A DNA stretch of 64,000 bases, taken from positions 7,502,001 through 7,566,000 of the forward strand of contig NZ_CP108055.1 in the NCBI RefSeq assembly GCF_036174265.1, given 5' to 3'. The position numbers were made by a program, and so were the translations under genes. The notes beneath the pieces are model-generated. The model saw nothing but the letters and a program-made list of their open reading frames with translations. It made no database searches and was not told where the DNA came from. This DNA comes from Streptomyces sp. NBC_00285. Its GTDB lineage: Bacteria > Actinomycetota > Actinomycetes > Streptomycetales > Streptomycetaceae. This document shows, piece after piece, positions 1 to 8,167 of this stretch (the stretch's first letter is position 1; each line of letters starts with the position of its first letter).

Positions 1-60
1 ATGAACGGTGGCGGCGCAGCCCCGAGCGGCGCCCCCAGCGCGGCGGCCACCAAGAGCTGA
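1..60 (+). CDS. C-terminal end of an unidentified protein (truncated by window edge)
   Basis: An open frame runs from base 1 to a TGA at 58-60 and encodes an Ala/Ser/Gly-rich tail ending in ATKS. It starts with ATG in the window, but no ribosome binding site can be seen because the upstream sequence is missing. A strong hairpin follows at 91-129, as expected after the last gene of an operon. Too little is present to assign a function. It could be the tail of a longer gene or simply not coding. Confidence 0.4.
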   Translation: MNGGGAAPSGAPSAAATKS

Positions 61-90
61 CACGGACGTCATAGAGGCGTCGTCGTACGA

Positions 91-129
91 CAGGGGCGGC
101 ACTCCCGGTGAACGGGGGTGCCGCCCCTG
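91..129. terminator. Bidirectional hairpin terminator
   Basis: A 16-bp stem (CAGGGGCGGCACTCCC, then GGGGGTGCCGCCCCTG) with one G-T wobble encloses a 7-nt loop. It sits between a rightward open frame ending at 60 and the leftward tetR gene ending at 145, so it can serve both. There is no clear T-tract, which is usual for Streptomyces terminators. Confidence 0.75.
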
Positions 130-144
130 TGTGCTGTCGGTGGC

Positions 145-768
145 TCAGCCCAGCCAGTGGTCGCGGCCGATGCTGATGAGCCGCATCTGACGCTCCGCCA
201 CCTGACAGACACGGGTCCGCTCCTCCTGCGAGGCCTCCAGCGCCTCCAGGAACAGCGAGGCCGTGATCAGCATCTGGTCCACGTACAGGTTGGCCAGCAT
301 GAGCAGGTCGTCCTCGCTCCAGCCCCCGGACACCGGGTCCTTGGCCAGCTCGTCCTTCACCTCTTCGCCGAACCGGGCCAGTTGGTCCCGGATGGCCTCC
401 CGTACCGGCTGGACTCCGCCATGCCGTTCACGGGCGATGAAGCGGACGTGGGCGGGGTACGCGTTCACATGGCCGGAGATCAACTCGATGGCGCGCGCGA
501 TGCGTTGCTCGTGGCCGTCGGCCGACACCGTCGTCCGGATCATGGGGTGCAGGCTGCCCAGCGCCTCCTCGACCAGGGCCACACCGAGATCCTCGATGGA
601 GCGGAAGTGCCGGTAGAAGGCGGTCGGGGCGACACCCACGGCGCGGGTGACCTCGCGCAGGCCCAGGCTGCTCAGGCTCTGCTCCTCCAGCAGTGCGAGT
701 GCCGCGTCCAGGAGCGACTGCCGGGTCTTCTGCTTCTGCGCCTGCCGGATGCCGAGGGTGTGACTCAT
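145..768 (-). CDS. TetR/AcrR family transcriptional regulator
   Basis: A 207-aa repressor. Residues about 15-60 form the TetR helix-turn-helix: KTRQSLLDAALALLEE, then LREVTRAVGVAPTAFYRHF as recognition helix and YRHF signature. The rest is a helical ligand and dimer domain without a recognisable subfamily motif. Its overall look resembles the FabR-like TetR proteins of actinobacteria, but that is a weak impression. It is transcribed away from two small membrane-protein genes (902-1066 and 1102-1374). The 133 bp between them hold three copies of ACAACTGT, a likely operator. I infer that it represses itself and the divergent pair. Start is the ATG at 768. Confidence 0.9.
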   Translation of the reverse strand: MSHTLGIRQAQKQKTRQSLLDAALALLEEQSLSSLGLREVTRAVGVAPTAFYRHFRSIEDLGVALVEEALGSLHPMIRTTVSADGHEQRIARAIELISGHVNAYPAHVRFIARERHGGVQPVREAIRDQLARFGEEVKDELAKDPVSGGWSEDDLLMLANLYVDQMLITASLFLEALEASQEERTRVCQVAERQMRLISIGRDHWLG

Positions 769-777
769 GTCATCCAG

Positions 778-861
778 TTAACAACTGTTCTCCGTAATTG
801 GAAAGCCGGGAGACGCGCTAGACTCTGGAGTCAGTGAACAACTGTAACCACAACTGTTCAC
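778..861. promoter_or_regulatory. Divergent promoter region with triple ACAACTGT operator
   Basis: The octamer ACAACTGT occurs at 781-788, 838-845 and 850-857. The last two lie inside an inverted repeat GTGAACA (834-840) / TGTTCAC (855-861). A plausible rightward promoter sits between the copies: TTGGAA at 798-803 and TAGACT at 819-824, with a short 15-bp spacer. The expected transcription start is near 831, so a repressor bound at 834-861 would cover the start site. The copy at 781-788 is 13 bp upstream of the tetR start and suits autoregulation. Confidence 0.6.
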
Positions 862-901
862 CCAAATGTAACGCCAGTCCGATCGGAGGGGGATCCGCCC
901 C

Positions 902-1066
902 ATGTTGTTCCTCGTCGCCGCACTCATGCTGCTCGGCGTCGTCCTGGGCACCGTCGCCCACACGTCGTTCGCCTTCACCGCCGTCGCCGCCACTGTCATC
1001 GCCGCCTGGCTCGGCATCTTCGCGCTCCGCGAGCGCCACGCCCGCCGCCGCACCCCGTCCCACTGA
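902..1066 (+). CDS. Small membrane protein, 54 aa
   Basis: ATG at 902 is preceded by a strong ribosome binding site (GGAGGGGG at 886-893). The product starts MLFLVAALMLLGVVLGTV and is almost entirely hydrophobic, with two predicted membrane helices (about residues 1-20 and 23-42) and a basic tail rich in Arg and His ending TPSH. It is the first gene after the operator-bearing promoter and is followed 35 bp later by a second small membrane protein, so the two are probably one transcript. I recognise no family. The strong Shine-Dalgarno site, clean hydrophobic pattern and regulated promoter support a real gene. Confidence 0.75.
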   Translation: MLFLVAALMLLGVVLGTVAHTSFAFTAVAATVIAAWLGIFALRERHARRRTPSH

Positions 1067-1101
1067 CCCCCGCCCCACCGTCCCCCGGAGCACTGATCAC
1101 C

Positions 1102-1374
1102 ATGCAGCTCACCGCTCAGGCCACCCCCGCCACCCGCACCGGCGCCCGTGACGCCGACGGCATGGCCGTGGCGTCCTTCGTCCTCGGCCTCCTCGGCCTT
1201 CTCGTCCTCAACGTCTTCCTCGGCCCGATCGCCATCGTCCTGGCCTCCGTCGCCCTGTGGCGCGGTACCACCCGGCGCGGCCGCGCCTACCTGGGCCTCG
1301 GTCTCGGAGTGGCGGACCTCCTGGTCCTGGTGGCCGCCATGCAGCTGGACAGCACCGTTTCCTGGAGCCTGTGA
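1102..1374 (+). CDS. DUF4190-like membrane protein, 90 aa
   Basis: The N-terminal 20 residues are polar. Two membrane helices follow: AVASFVLGLLGLLVLNVFLG, and a second from about residue 62 to 80 (LGLGLGVADLLVLVAAM). Between them is a basic loop (WRGTTRRGRAYLG). The pattern of MAVASFVLGLLG and a following RG-A--G---G resembles DUF4190 proteins, small membrane proteins of unknown role common in actinobacteria. GGAG lies 12-15 bases upstream of the ATG. It follows the 54-aa membrane protein and is probably co-regulated by the divergent TetR protein. Confidence 0.8.
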   Translation: MQLTAQATPATRTGARDADGMAVASFVLGLLGLLVLNVFLGPIAIVLASVALWRGTTRRGRAYLGLGLGVADLLVLVAAMQLDSTVSWSL

Positions 1375-1441
1375 GCCGTACCGCCACCGGCCGGTCCTGG
1401 CCTGAGGCAGCCCATGCACGCCCCGTAGAATCGGCGTCACC

Positions 1442-2611
1442 ATGGCATACCTCGACCACGCCGCGACCACCCCGATGCTTCCCGAGGCGGTCGAGGCACT
1501 CAGCGCCCACCTCGGCGCCACCGGCAACGCCTCTTCCCTCCACGCATCCGGCCGCAAGGCCCGCCGCACGGTCGAGGAATCCCGCGAGACCCTCGCGGAG
1601 GCGCTCGGCGCCCGTCCCAGCGAGATCGTCTTCACCTCCGGCGGCACGGAGGCCGACAACCTCGCCGTGAAGGGCCTGTACTGGTCCCGGCGCGACGCGG
1701 ACCCCGCAAGGACGCGGGTCCTCGCCAGCCCCGTCGAACACCACGCCGTCCTCGACGCCGTCCACTGGCTCGGCGAACACGAGGGCGCCACCGTCGAGTA
1801 CCTCCCTGTCGACAGCTACGGCCGGGTCCACCCGGACGCCCTGCGCGAGGCGATCGCCCGCAACCCCGACGACGTTGCCCTGGCCACGGTCATGTGGGCC
1901 AACAACGAGATCGGCACGGTCCTGCCGGTCCGCGAACTCGCCGACGTCGCACAGGAGTTCGGCGTCCCGCTGCACGCCGACGCGGTCCAGGCCTTCGGCC
2001 AGGTACCCGTCGACTTCGCCGCCTCCGGCCTCGCCGCGATGACGGTCTCCGGCCACAAGATCGGCGGCCCGTACGGCATCGGCGCCCTTGTCCTCGGCCG
2101 TGAGTGGACCCCCGTTCCCGTGCTGCACGGGGGCGGCCAGGAGCGTCACGTCCGCTCCGGCACCCTCGACGTCCCCGCCATCGCCTCCTTCGCCGTGGCC
2201 GGCCGACTGGCCGCCGAGCAGCGCGAGTGGTTCGCCACCGAGATCGGCACCCTGCGCGACGCCCTGGTGGAGGCGGTCCGTACGGCGGTCCCGGACGCGA
2301 TCCTCGGCGGCGACCCGGCACCGGGGGGCCGCCTTCCGGCCAACGCCCACTTCACGTTCCCGGGGTGCGAGGGCGACTCCCTGCTCCTCCTCCTGGACGC
2401 GCAGGGCATCGAGTGCTCCACCGGGTCCGCCTGCACCGCGGGCGTTGCCCAGCCCAGCCATGTCCTGCTGGCCACCGGCACCGACCCCGACCTGGCCCGC
2501 GGCACGCTCCGCTTCTCCTTCGGGCACACCTCCACCGAGACGGACGTCGAGGCGGTGGCCAAGGCGATCGGCCCGGTGGTGGAACGTGCCCGCGCGGCGG
2601 GGCTGACGTAG
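1442..2611 (+). CDS. iscS: Cysteine desulfurase (NifS/IscS class)
   Basis: A 389-aa PLP enzyme that takes sulfur from cysteine and hands a persulfide to acceptors such as MnmA or Fe-S scaffolds. It opens with the typical [11 protein letters not shown]. The PLP-binding lysine is K206 in SGHKIGG, and the catalytic cysteine is C331 in STGSACTAG followed by PSHVLLATG, which fits the NifS/IscS group rather than SufS. Length is normal. The next same-strand gene with a linked function is mnmA at 5249, so tRNA 2-thiouridine synthesis is a likely client, although Fe-S cluster assembly is also possible. The symbol is by family and not a claim of orthology to E. coli IscS. Confidence 0.93.
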   Translation: MAYLDHAATTPMLPEAVEALSAHLGATGNASSLHASGRKARRTVEESRETLAEALGARPSEIVFTSGGTEADNLAVKGLYWSRRDADPARTRVLASPVEHHAVLDAVHWLGEHEGATVEYLPVDSYGRVHPDALREAIARNPDDVALATVMWANNEIGTVLPVRELADVAQEFGVPLHADAVQAFGQVPVDFAASGLAAMTVSGHKIGGPYGIGALVLGREWTPVPVLHGGGQERHVRSGTLDVPAIASFAVAGRLAAEQREWFATEIGTLRDALVEAVRTAVPDAILGGDPAPGGRLPANAHFTFPGCEGDSLLLLLDAQGIECSTGSACTAGVAQPSHVLLATGTDPDLARGTLRFSFGHTSTETDVEAVAKAIGPVVERARAAGLT

Positions 2612-2730
2612 GGGCGTGCACCTCGTCCCGCAGGTCTTCGCCCCGCTCGCGGCCCTGACGTGCGGCACCCTCGTGCTCAAGAGTCGACCGTGACCGCCAT
2701 CAAAGACCTGGCCCCGTACGTCGGGCCGGG

Positions 2731-2765
2731 GGCCGCCGCCGGCACTTCCACTGCCGGCGGCGGCC
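2731..2765. terminator. Bidirectional terminator between convergent genes
   Basis: A perfect 14-bp stem (GGCCGCCGCCGGCA / TGCCGGCGGCGGCC) has a 7-nt loop. It lies between the ends of the cysteine desulfurase gene (2611, rightward) and the multicopper oxidase gene (2795, leftward). The remaining 2612-2730 stretch shows no convincing gene. Confidence 0.75.
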
Positions 2766-2794
2766 TGCTGACGAGACCCGGTCGTCCGGTCCGG

Positions 2795-4342
2795 TCAGCT
2801 CTCCGTGACCATCAGGGACGCCATCATTCCCTCGTCCTCGTGCTGCAGCAGATGGCAGTGGAGCATGTACATGTAGGTGTCGTCGGCGAAGTCGGTGAAC
2901 TCCATGGCGATCTCGATCGTGCCGCCGCCGACGACCTCGAAGGTGTCGTACCAGCCGAGTTCGACCCCTGTGGGTTTCGCGCCGTTGATCGATATGAGTT
3001 GGTACGGCACGTCATGCAGATGGAACGAGTGTTCCAACTGGCTGGCGTTGGTGATCGTCCAGATCTCCTTGGAGCCCAGTGTGGTGCTGATCATGGCCAT
3101 GCCGGCCATGGTGAGTCCGGCCGAACCGTTGATCTTCATCGTCGCGCCCGTGTTGCTGAGGGTGATGGTGCGGGCGGTGAAGTCCGAGGTGTCGTACCGC
3201 TCGATGGTGTTGAGCGTGCTCGGCAGGTCGGCCGGGGTGTCGGTGCCGCCCGCCGCGACGGTGAGGAAGTCGTACGTGCCGGAGCCGCCGCGGATCCAGC
3301 CGGTCGTGACGACCGCCTGGAGCGTGACGTCGGCGCTGACGTCCATGACGAACTCGGCACGCGCACCGGCCACCAGCCGGATGGTGGTCACCTCGGCGGC
3401 CTCGGCCAGATACCCCTGGTCGGTGGCGATCTGCGTCAGTGTGCCGCCGTCGCTGCGCTGGATGGTGATGATGTCCGACGGTGAGGCGTTGAGCGCCCGG
3501 AAGCGGTTGCGGGTCTTGGTGGCGGAGAAGGCGAGCGTGGTGTCGTCGACGTTCTCGCCGTTCACCAGCAAGGGGTAGCTGAGGCCGGAGGTGAGGTAGC
3601 CGGCCTGGTCGTACTTGATGTCGCCGGTGCTGCCCACGGCCAGGCACTGGAAGATCAGCGGGATGTCGTCCACGCCGTAGTCGCTGGGCAGCGCCGCCGA
3701 TGTGTCGGAGTCGTCCTCCACGATGATCATCCCGGCCAGGCCGTGGGTGGCCTGCTTGGCCGTGGTTCCCAGGGCGTGCGGGTGGTACCAGAGGGTCTTG
3801 GCCTCGTCCAGAACCGTGAAGGTGGGGGACCAGGTGGTGCCGGCGGCGAAGGCGTTCTGCGGTCCGCCGTCCATCTTGGCCGGGATGTGGGCGCCGTGGA
3901 AGTGGACGGTGGTGTCCTCGGAGAGGCCGTTGGTGATGTTCAGCAGCACGGTGTCGCCCTTGGTCCACTTCATGGTGGGGCCGAGGAACGACTGGTTGTA
4001 ACCGGCGGTGGTGCTGGTGACGCCGCTGAGCACCTCGGCGCTGCCGGTCTGTGCCGCCAGGGTGAAAGTGGTGGTGCCGCCGGACGTGGTGCCCTCCAGC
4101 AGGTCCGGGATGGTGAGGGTGCCGTCCGTCGCGGCCGCCGCCTTGTTGCGGGTGCCCTCGGTCAGCAGGGAGAACGCGGCGCCCGCCGCCCCCACGGCTC
4201 CCAGGCCCACCCCGGCCATCCCGCCGAGGAACTTCCTTCGGTGCAGCCCCTTGCGGCCGCCGCTCTCCTTGGTGTGCTCGCCCTTGGTTTGCCGGCCGTC
4301 TCGAGCGTGTGCGCCTCTGCCCGGCTCTGTGGTGTGTGTCAT
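2795..4342 (-). CDS. Tat-exported multicopper oxidase (CotA/bilirubin oxidase-like)
   Basis: A three-cupredoxin oxidase of 515 aa from the ATG at 4342. All four copper motifs are present: HFHGAHIP, WYHPHALG, HSFHLHDVPY and MLHCHLLQHEDEGMM. The axial type-1 ligand is therefore probably Met. The N-terminus carries a twin-arginine signal (HRRKFLGG, R35-R36) followed by a hydrophobic Gly/Ala stretch, so it should be exported folded. An in-frame GTG at 4363 would add seven residues. I prefer 4342 because GAGG lies 10 nt upstream of it. The substrate cannot be told from the sequence; phenols, bilirubin or Cu(I) are usual for the family. Confidence 0.93.
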   Translation of the reverse strand: MTHTTEPGRGAHARDGRQTKGEHTKESGGRKGLHRRKFLGGMAGVGLGAVGAAGAAFSLLTEGTRNKAAAATDGTLTIPDLLEGTTSGGTTTFTLAAQTGSAEVLSGVTSTTAGYNQSFLGPTMKWTKGDTVLLNITNGLSEDTTVHFHGAHIPAKMDGGPQNAFAAGTTWSPTFTVLDEAKTLWYHPHALGTTAKQATHGLAGMIIVEDDSDTSAALPSDYGVDDIPLIFQCLAVGSTGDIKYDQAGYLTSGLSYPLLVNGENVDDTTLAFSATKTRNRFRALNASPSDIITIQRSDGGTLTQIATDQGYLAEAAEVTTIRLVAGARAEFVMDVSADVTLQAVVTTGWIRGGSGTYDFLTVAAGGTDTPADLPSTLNTIERYDTSDFTARTITLSNTGATMKINGSAGLTMAGMAMISTTLGSKEIWTITNASQLEHSFHLHDVPYQLISINGAKPTGVELGWYDTFEVVGGGTIEIAMEFTDFADDTYMYMLHCHLLQHEDEGMMASLMVTES

Positions 4343-4385
4343 GGCCAGGGAGCCTCGGGCCACGGCCTGTGCGAATGCTGAGGTG

Positions 4386-4415
4386 AAACTAGGTGCGGGC
4401 CCGGGAAGCTGTGAA
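4386..4415 (-). promoter_or_regulatory. Candidate promoter of the multicopper oxidase gene
   Basis: On the minus strand, TTCACA (complement of 4410-4415) and TAGTTT (complement of 4386-4391) are separated by 18 bp. This would start transcription near 4379, giving a leader of about 37 nt before the ATG at 4342. No copper-regulator box was recognised. Confidence 0.4.
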
Positions 4416-4516
4416 GGCGGAGCCCGGTCAACTCCCTTGAGGGAAAGTCAGGTTGAAGGTCCGCAGGTCATGATCGTGGTGCGGGACATGTCGGGCGCGC
4501 CGTCCTTGCCGGAAGT

Positions 4517-5188
4517 TCATACCTGGGCGGGGGCACTCCGCGCCCTGCGCACGAGCTGCATGTACCGCTTCCAGTCCCAGTGTTCGCCCGGGTCGGTGTG
4601 GTCCGTCCCCGGCACCTCCACATGGCCGATGATGTGCTCGCGGTCGACGGGTATGTCGTACCGCGCGCATATCCGGGCCGTGAGCCGCGCCGAGGCTTCG
4701 TACATCGCGTCCGTGAAGTCCTCGGGCCGGTCCACGAACCCCTCGTGCTCGATGCCGACGCTGCGTTCGTTGTAGGCGCGGTTGCCCGCGTGGTACGCCA
4801 CGTCCAGCTCGCGGATCATCTGGGTGATGCGGCCGTCCTTGCGGACGATGTAGTGCGCGGCCGCACCGTGCCCCGGGTCCTGGAACACCTTCACCGCGCT
4901 CGCGAAACTGCCCTGGGTGACATGGATGACCACCATGTCCACGCCGTAGTCGTCGGGCCGGTCCGCGCGCCGCCAGTTCGCGTCGGACGCCGCCACCCAC
5001 CGCGCGCCGCGGAAGTCGACCGCGCCCTCGACGCGCGGTTTCTCCACCCCGGGCGCCCGCCACCACAGCCGCGCCAGCTCGTCCCGGGCCAGCACGGCCG
5101 AGCCCACGGCGGCTGCCGCACCGCCGACGAGCAGGGCACGGCGGCCGATGCGCCGGTCGCCGTCCTCGGATGCCTGTTTCGCCCCCAT
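4517..5188 (-). CDS. Tat-exported N-acetylmuramoyl-L-alanine amidase (Amidase_2/PGRP fold)
   Basis: A 223-aa peptidoglycan hydrolase. The N-terminus has a Tat signal (RRIGRRALLVGGAAAAVGSA). The catalytic domain starts near residue 70 with VDMVVIHVTQGSF, whose His is the expected first zinc ligand, continues through AAHYIVRKDGRITQMI and SVGIEHEG, and ends with IIGHVEVPGTDHTDPGEHW, which supplies the second His and the catalytic HTDPG-type segment. It should cleave the bond between N-acetylmuramate and L-Ala in the cell wall. ATG at 5188 has GAGG 5 nt upstream. It is divergent from mnmA with a 60-bp shared promoter region. Confidence 0.92.
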   Translation of the reverse strand: MGAKQASEDGDRRIGRRALLVGGAAAAVGSAVLARDELARLWWRAPGVEKPRVEGAVDFRGARWVAASDANWRRADRPDDYGVDMVVIHVTQGSFASAVKVFQDPGHGAAAHYIVRKDGRITQMIRELDVAYHAGNRAYNERSVGIEHEGFVDRPEDFTDAMYEASARLTARICARYDIPVDREHIIGHVEVPGTDHTDPGEHWDWKRYMQLVRRARSAPAQV

Positions 5189-5248
5189 GCGATCCTCAAC
5201 GGATACTCGTGGGCTTCGGTTCCCGCGCCCCCTTACCCTTGAGGGGTT

Positions 5249-6373
5249 ATGACTGACACCATGCCGCGCCCTCTCCGTGTTCTCGCCGCCATGTCCGGAG
5301 GAGTGGACTCCGCCGTCGCCGCCGCCCGCGCCGCCGAGGCAGGCCATGACGTGACCGGCGTCCACCTCGCCCTCTCCGCGAACCCGCAGTCGTTCCGTAC
5401 CGGCGCGCGCGGCTGTTGCACCATCGAGGACTCGCGCGACGCCCGCCGCGCCGCCGACGTCATCGGCATCCCGTTCTACGTCTGGGACCTCGCCGACCGC
5501 TTCCGCGAGGACGTCGTCGAGGACTTCGTCGCCGAGTACGAGGCCGGCCGCACCCCCAACCCCTGCCTGCGCTGCAACGAGAAGATCAAGTTCGCCGCCC
5601 TGCTCGACAAGGCGCTCGCGCTCGGCTTCGACGCGGTGTGCACCGGCCACTACGCGAAGGTTCTGGTGGGTGAGGACGGCTCCCGGGAGCTGCACCGCGC
5701 CTCGGACATGGCGAAGGACCAGTCGTACGTCCTGGGCGTCCTGGACGAGAAGCAGCTGGCGCACGCCCTGTTCCCGCTCGGCGACACCGTCACCACCAAG
5801 CACGAGATCCGCGCCGAGGCCGAGCGCCGCGGCCTCGCGGTCGCCAAGAAGCCCGACTCCCACGACATCTGCTTCATCGCCGACGGCGACACCCAGGGCT
5901 TCCTCGCCTCCCGCCTGGGGAAGGCGGAGGGCGACATCGTCGACGAGGCGGGCGCGAAGGTCGGCACCCACGAGGGCGCGTACGGCTTCACGATCGGCCA
6001 GCGCAAGGGCCTGAGGATCGGCACCCCGGCCGACGACGGCAAGCCTCGCTACGTCCTCGACATCTCACCGGTGGACAACACGGTGACGGTCGGTCCGGCC
6101 GCCGCCCTGGACGTCACCGGCCTGCGTGCGATCAGGCCCCGCTGGTGCGGCACCGCTCCGGCGGGCCCCGGCACCTACACCGCCCAGCTGCGCGCCCACG
6201 GCGGCGAGACCGAGGTCGCGGCGGAGCTGGTGGACGGCACCCTGGAGGTCTCCTTCACCGAGCCGGTCCGCGGGGTGGCTCCCGGCCAGGCGATCGTGCT
6301 GTACGACGGCACGCGCGTGGTGGGCTCGGCGACCATCGCGTCGACCACGCGCGCGACGGCCGACGTGGCCTGA
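5249..6373 (+). CDS. mnmA: tRNA-specific 2-thiouridylase MnmA
   Basis: A 374-aa enzyme that adenylates U34 of Lys, Glu and Gln tRNAs and replaces O2 with sulfur. The ATP pyrophosphatase loop is [11 protein letters not shown] from residue 15. The catalytic cysteines are C109 in [12 protein letters not shown] and C208 in HDICFIADG. The C-terminal beta-barrel has the expected FTIGQRKGL and YVLDISP segments. Length and order are normal. Sulfur is probably supplied by the cysteine desulfurase encoded at 1442-2611. GAGGGG lies about 6 nt before the start. Confidence 0.97.
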   Translation: MTDTMPRPLRVLAAMSGGVDSAVAAARAAEAGHDVTGVHLALSANPQSFRTGARGCCTIEDSRDARRAADVIGIPFYVWDLADRFREDVVEDFVAEYEAGRTPNPCLRCNEKIKFAALLDKALALGFDAVCTGHYAKVLVGEDGSRELHRASDMAKDQSYVLGVLDEKQLAHALFPLGDTVTTKHEIRAEAERRGLAVAKKPDSHDICFIADGDTQGFLASRLGKAEGDIVDEAGAKVGTHEGAYGFTIGQRKGLRIGTPADDGKPRYVLDISPVDNTVTVGPAAALDVTGLRAIRPRWCGTAPAGPGTYTAQLRAHGGETEVAAELVDGTLEVSFTEPVRGVAPGQAIVLYDGTRVVGSATIASTTRATADVA

Positions 6374-6398
6374 ACCCTCCGCGCGCGTGGCCGGGCCG

Positions 6399-7181
6399 TC
6401 AGACCGCGAAGAACTCCGCCAGAACCGGTGCCAGGGCGGCCGGGTCCACCATGTGGGTCTGGCCCTCCAGGACGCGGTACGACCCCTTCGGCACCGCCTC
6501 GGCCACCGCCCTGGTCCCCTCGCGCATCCACTCCGGGCTCGCGCCGCCCGCGACCGCCAGCACCGGGACCGCGACCGAGGCCAGCCGGTCACGGGGGACC
6601 AGGCCGCCGGCCATCGCCGAGTTGTCGTAGGCGAGTGTGGGGGCGACCGCCTCCATGCCGGACCACATGGGGGAGTGGCGGGCGCCCTGGATCATGTCCT
6701 CGCCCATGCCGGTGAGCCTCAGGAACAGTTCCACCGCGTCCCCGCGCCGGCCCTCGGCCAGGGCGGTCGTCAGCTTCTCGGTGTACTCGGCGTTCTGCTC
6801 GGCGCCACCGTCCAGGAAGTCCGCGAACGGCGTCTCGTACACGGCGACCCTGCGGACCGGCAGCCCGCTCGCCGTCGCCTCCAGAACCAGTGCGCCGCCG
6901 GACGAGACACCGCACAGACACGCCTCGCCGCCCGCCGCCTCGATGAGCGCGGCGAGGTCGTCGACCTCACGGGCCACCGCGTAGGGAGCCGTGTCGCCGC
7001 TCTTCCCGCGGCCCCGGCGGTCGTACACGAGGACGCTGTACCGCTCGGACAGCGGCACGGCCAGGGGCGCGACCGTGCCGCCCGTGGACATCGCGCCGCT
7101 GACGAGGATGACCGCCGGGCCCTGCCCGGAGCGGTCGTACGCGATCGGTGTGCCGTCGCGCGAGAAGGTCTTGTTGTCCAT
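6399..7181 (-). CDS. Alpha/beta hydrolase
   Basis: A 260-aa single-domain hydrolase with no signal peptide. The nucleophile elbow is GVSSGGALVLEA (Ser in G-x-S-x-G). The oxyanion region is VILVSGAMSTGG, a conserved DRRGRGKSGD follows, and the likely catalytic His is in LEGQTHMVDP near the C-terminus. The acid residue is probably the Asp/Glu near SPEWMREGT. Substrate is unknown; esterases and haloperoxidase-like enzymes share this layout. It converges on mnmA with a 25-bp gap. Confidence 0.88.
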   Translation of the reverse strand: MDNKTFSRDGTPIAYDRSGQGPAVILVSGAMSTGGTVAPLAVPLSERYSVLVYDRRGRGKSGDTAPYAVAREVDDLAALIEAAGGEACLCGVSSGGALVLEATASGLPVRRVAVYETPFADFLDGGAEQNAEYTEKLTTALAEGRRGDAVELFLRLTGMGEDMIQGARHSPMWSGMEAVAPTLAYDNSAMAGGLVPRDRLASVAVPVLAVAGGASPEWMREGTRAVAEAVPKGSYRVLEGQTHMVDPAALAPVLAEFFAV

Positions 7182-7218
7182 GCCTGTGGAGACTGCCGCA
7201 GGACACGGAAATCATCGG

Positions 7219-7554
7219 TCAGGACACGTCGGCGTCGACCTCCACCTCGTAGAAGCAGAGGTGGTCCTTGATCTCGGCGACGGCGGGCTTCGGCTCGGGG
7301 TAGAACCACACCAGGTCGGGCGCGTCCGGCAGGGACCAGTAGGACGCGGTGCCCTTGAAGGGGCAGTAGGTGTGGGTGTCGGAGGGGGTCAGCAGCTCCA
7401 GCCGGACGTCCTCGGCGGGCAGGTAGTACCGCACGGGAGAGCCCGTCTCCTTGAGGACCAGCGGCCGTGCGCTCTCCGCCAGAACCTGCTCGCCGTGCAC
7501 CACGCGCACGTGCCGGTCGACTTGCTCGATGGTGATCGTGTGTCCTTCGGCCAT
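7219..7554 (-). CDS. DUF427 domain protein
   Basis: A 111-aa cytoplasmic protein consisting of one DUF427 domain. Diagnostic stretches are RPLVLKETGSPVRYYLP, THTYCPFKGTASYWSL and DLVWFYPEPKPAVAEI. The biochemical role of this family is not established. It lies upstream of the alpha/beta hydrolase on the same strand (37 bp apart, possibly one transcript) and divergent from the LOG-family gene. Confidence 0.92.
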   Translation of the reverse strand: MAEGHTITIEQVDRHVRVVHGEQVLAESARPLVLKETGSPVRYYLPAEDVRLELLTPSDTHTYCPFKGTASYWSLPDAPDLVWFYPEPKPAVAEIKDHLCFYEVEVDADVS

Positions 7555-7604
7555 ACCGGAAAAGCACTCGCGGGCCGCCCGTTGTTCCCCCGTACGGTGA
7601 CGTC

Positions 7605-8144
7605 ATGCGAATCTGCGTCTTCCTCTCCGCCGCCGACCTCGACGACCGTTACACGCGCCCCGCGCGGGAGTTCGCGAAACTGCTGGGCAAGGGCGGGCAC
7701 ACCCTCGTGTGGGGCGGTTCCGACGTGGGCCTGATGAAGGTCGTCGCGGACGGCGTGCAGGAGGCGGGCGGGCGGCTCGTAGGGGTCTCCGTGGACTTCC
7801 TCGCCGGCAAGGCCCGTCCCGGGGTCGACGAGATGGTGATCACCAAGGACCTTGCCGAACGCAAGAGGCTGCTGCTGGAGAAGGCCGACGCCGTGGTGAT
7901 CATGGTGGGCGGCACGGGCACCCTCGACGAGGCGACCGAGATTCTGGAGCTGAAGAAGCACGGGCACACCGAGAAGCCGGTGGTGCTGCTGAACACGGCG
8001 GGCTTCTACGACGGGCTCAAGGAGCAGTTCCGCCGCATGGAGACGGAGGGGTTCCTGCCGCTTCCCCTGACCGACCTGGTGTTCTTCGCGGAGGAGCCGG
8101 TGGGGGCGCTGGCGTACCTGGAGGAGTCGCTCGGCACGCGCTGA
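7605..8144 (+). CDS. LOG family protein (TIGR00730, nucleotide 5'-monophosphate phosphoribohydrolase-like)
   Basis: A 179-aa Rossmann-fold protein. It starts MRICVFLSAA and has LLGKGGHTLVWGGSDVGLMKVVADG. The family signature PGGxGTxxE appears as VGGTGTLDEATEIL, with Val in place of Pro. LOG proteins hydrolyse cytokinin or other nucleoside monophosphates to base and ribose 5-phosphate; the bacterial substrate is often unclear. The next gene, an SDR, begins 23 bp downstream and may be co-transcribed. Confidence 0.9.
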   Translation: MRICVFLSAADLDDRYTRPAREFAKLLGKGGHTLVWGGSDVGLMKVVADGVQEAGGRLVGVSVDFLAGKARPGVDEMVITKDLAERKRLLLEKADAVVIMVGGTGTLDEATEILELKKHGHTEKPVVLLNTAGFYDGLKEQFRRMETEGFLPLPLTDLVFFAEEPVGALAYLEESLGTR

Positions 8145-8167
8145 CACCGTGGTGCGAGCATGGCGCC

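Noticed and set aside
2616..2693. A 25-codon frame (VHLVPQVFAPL...) after the cysteine desulfurase
   Set aside because: No ribosome site, no conserved feature, and it lies just before the convergent terminator.
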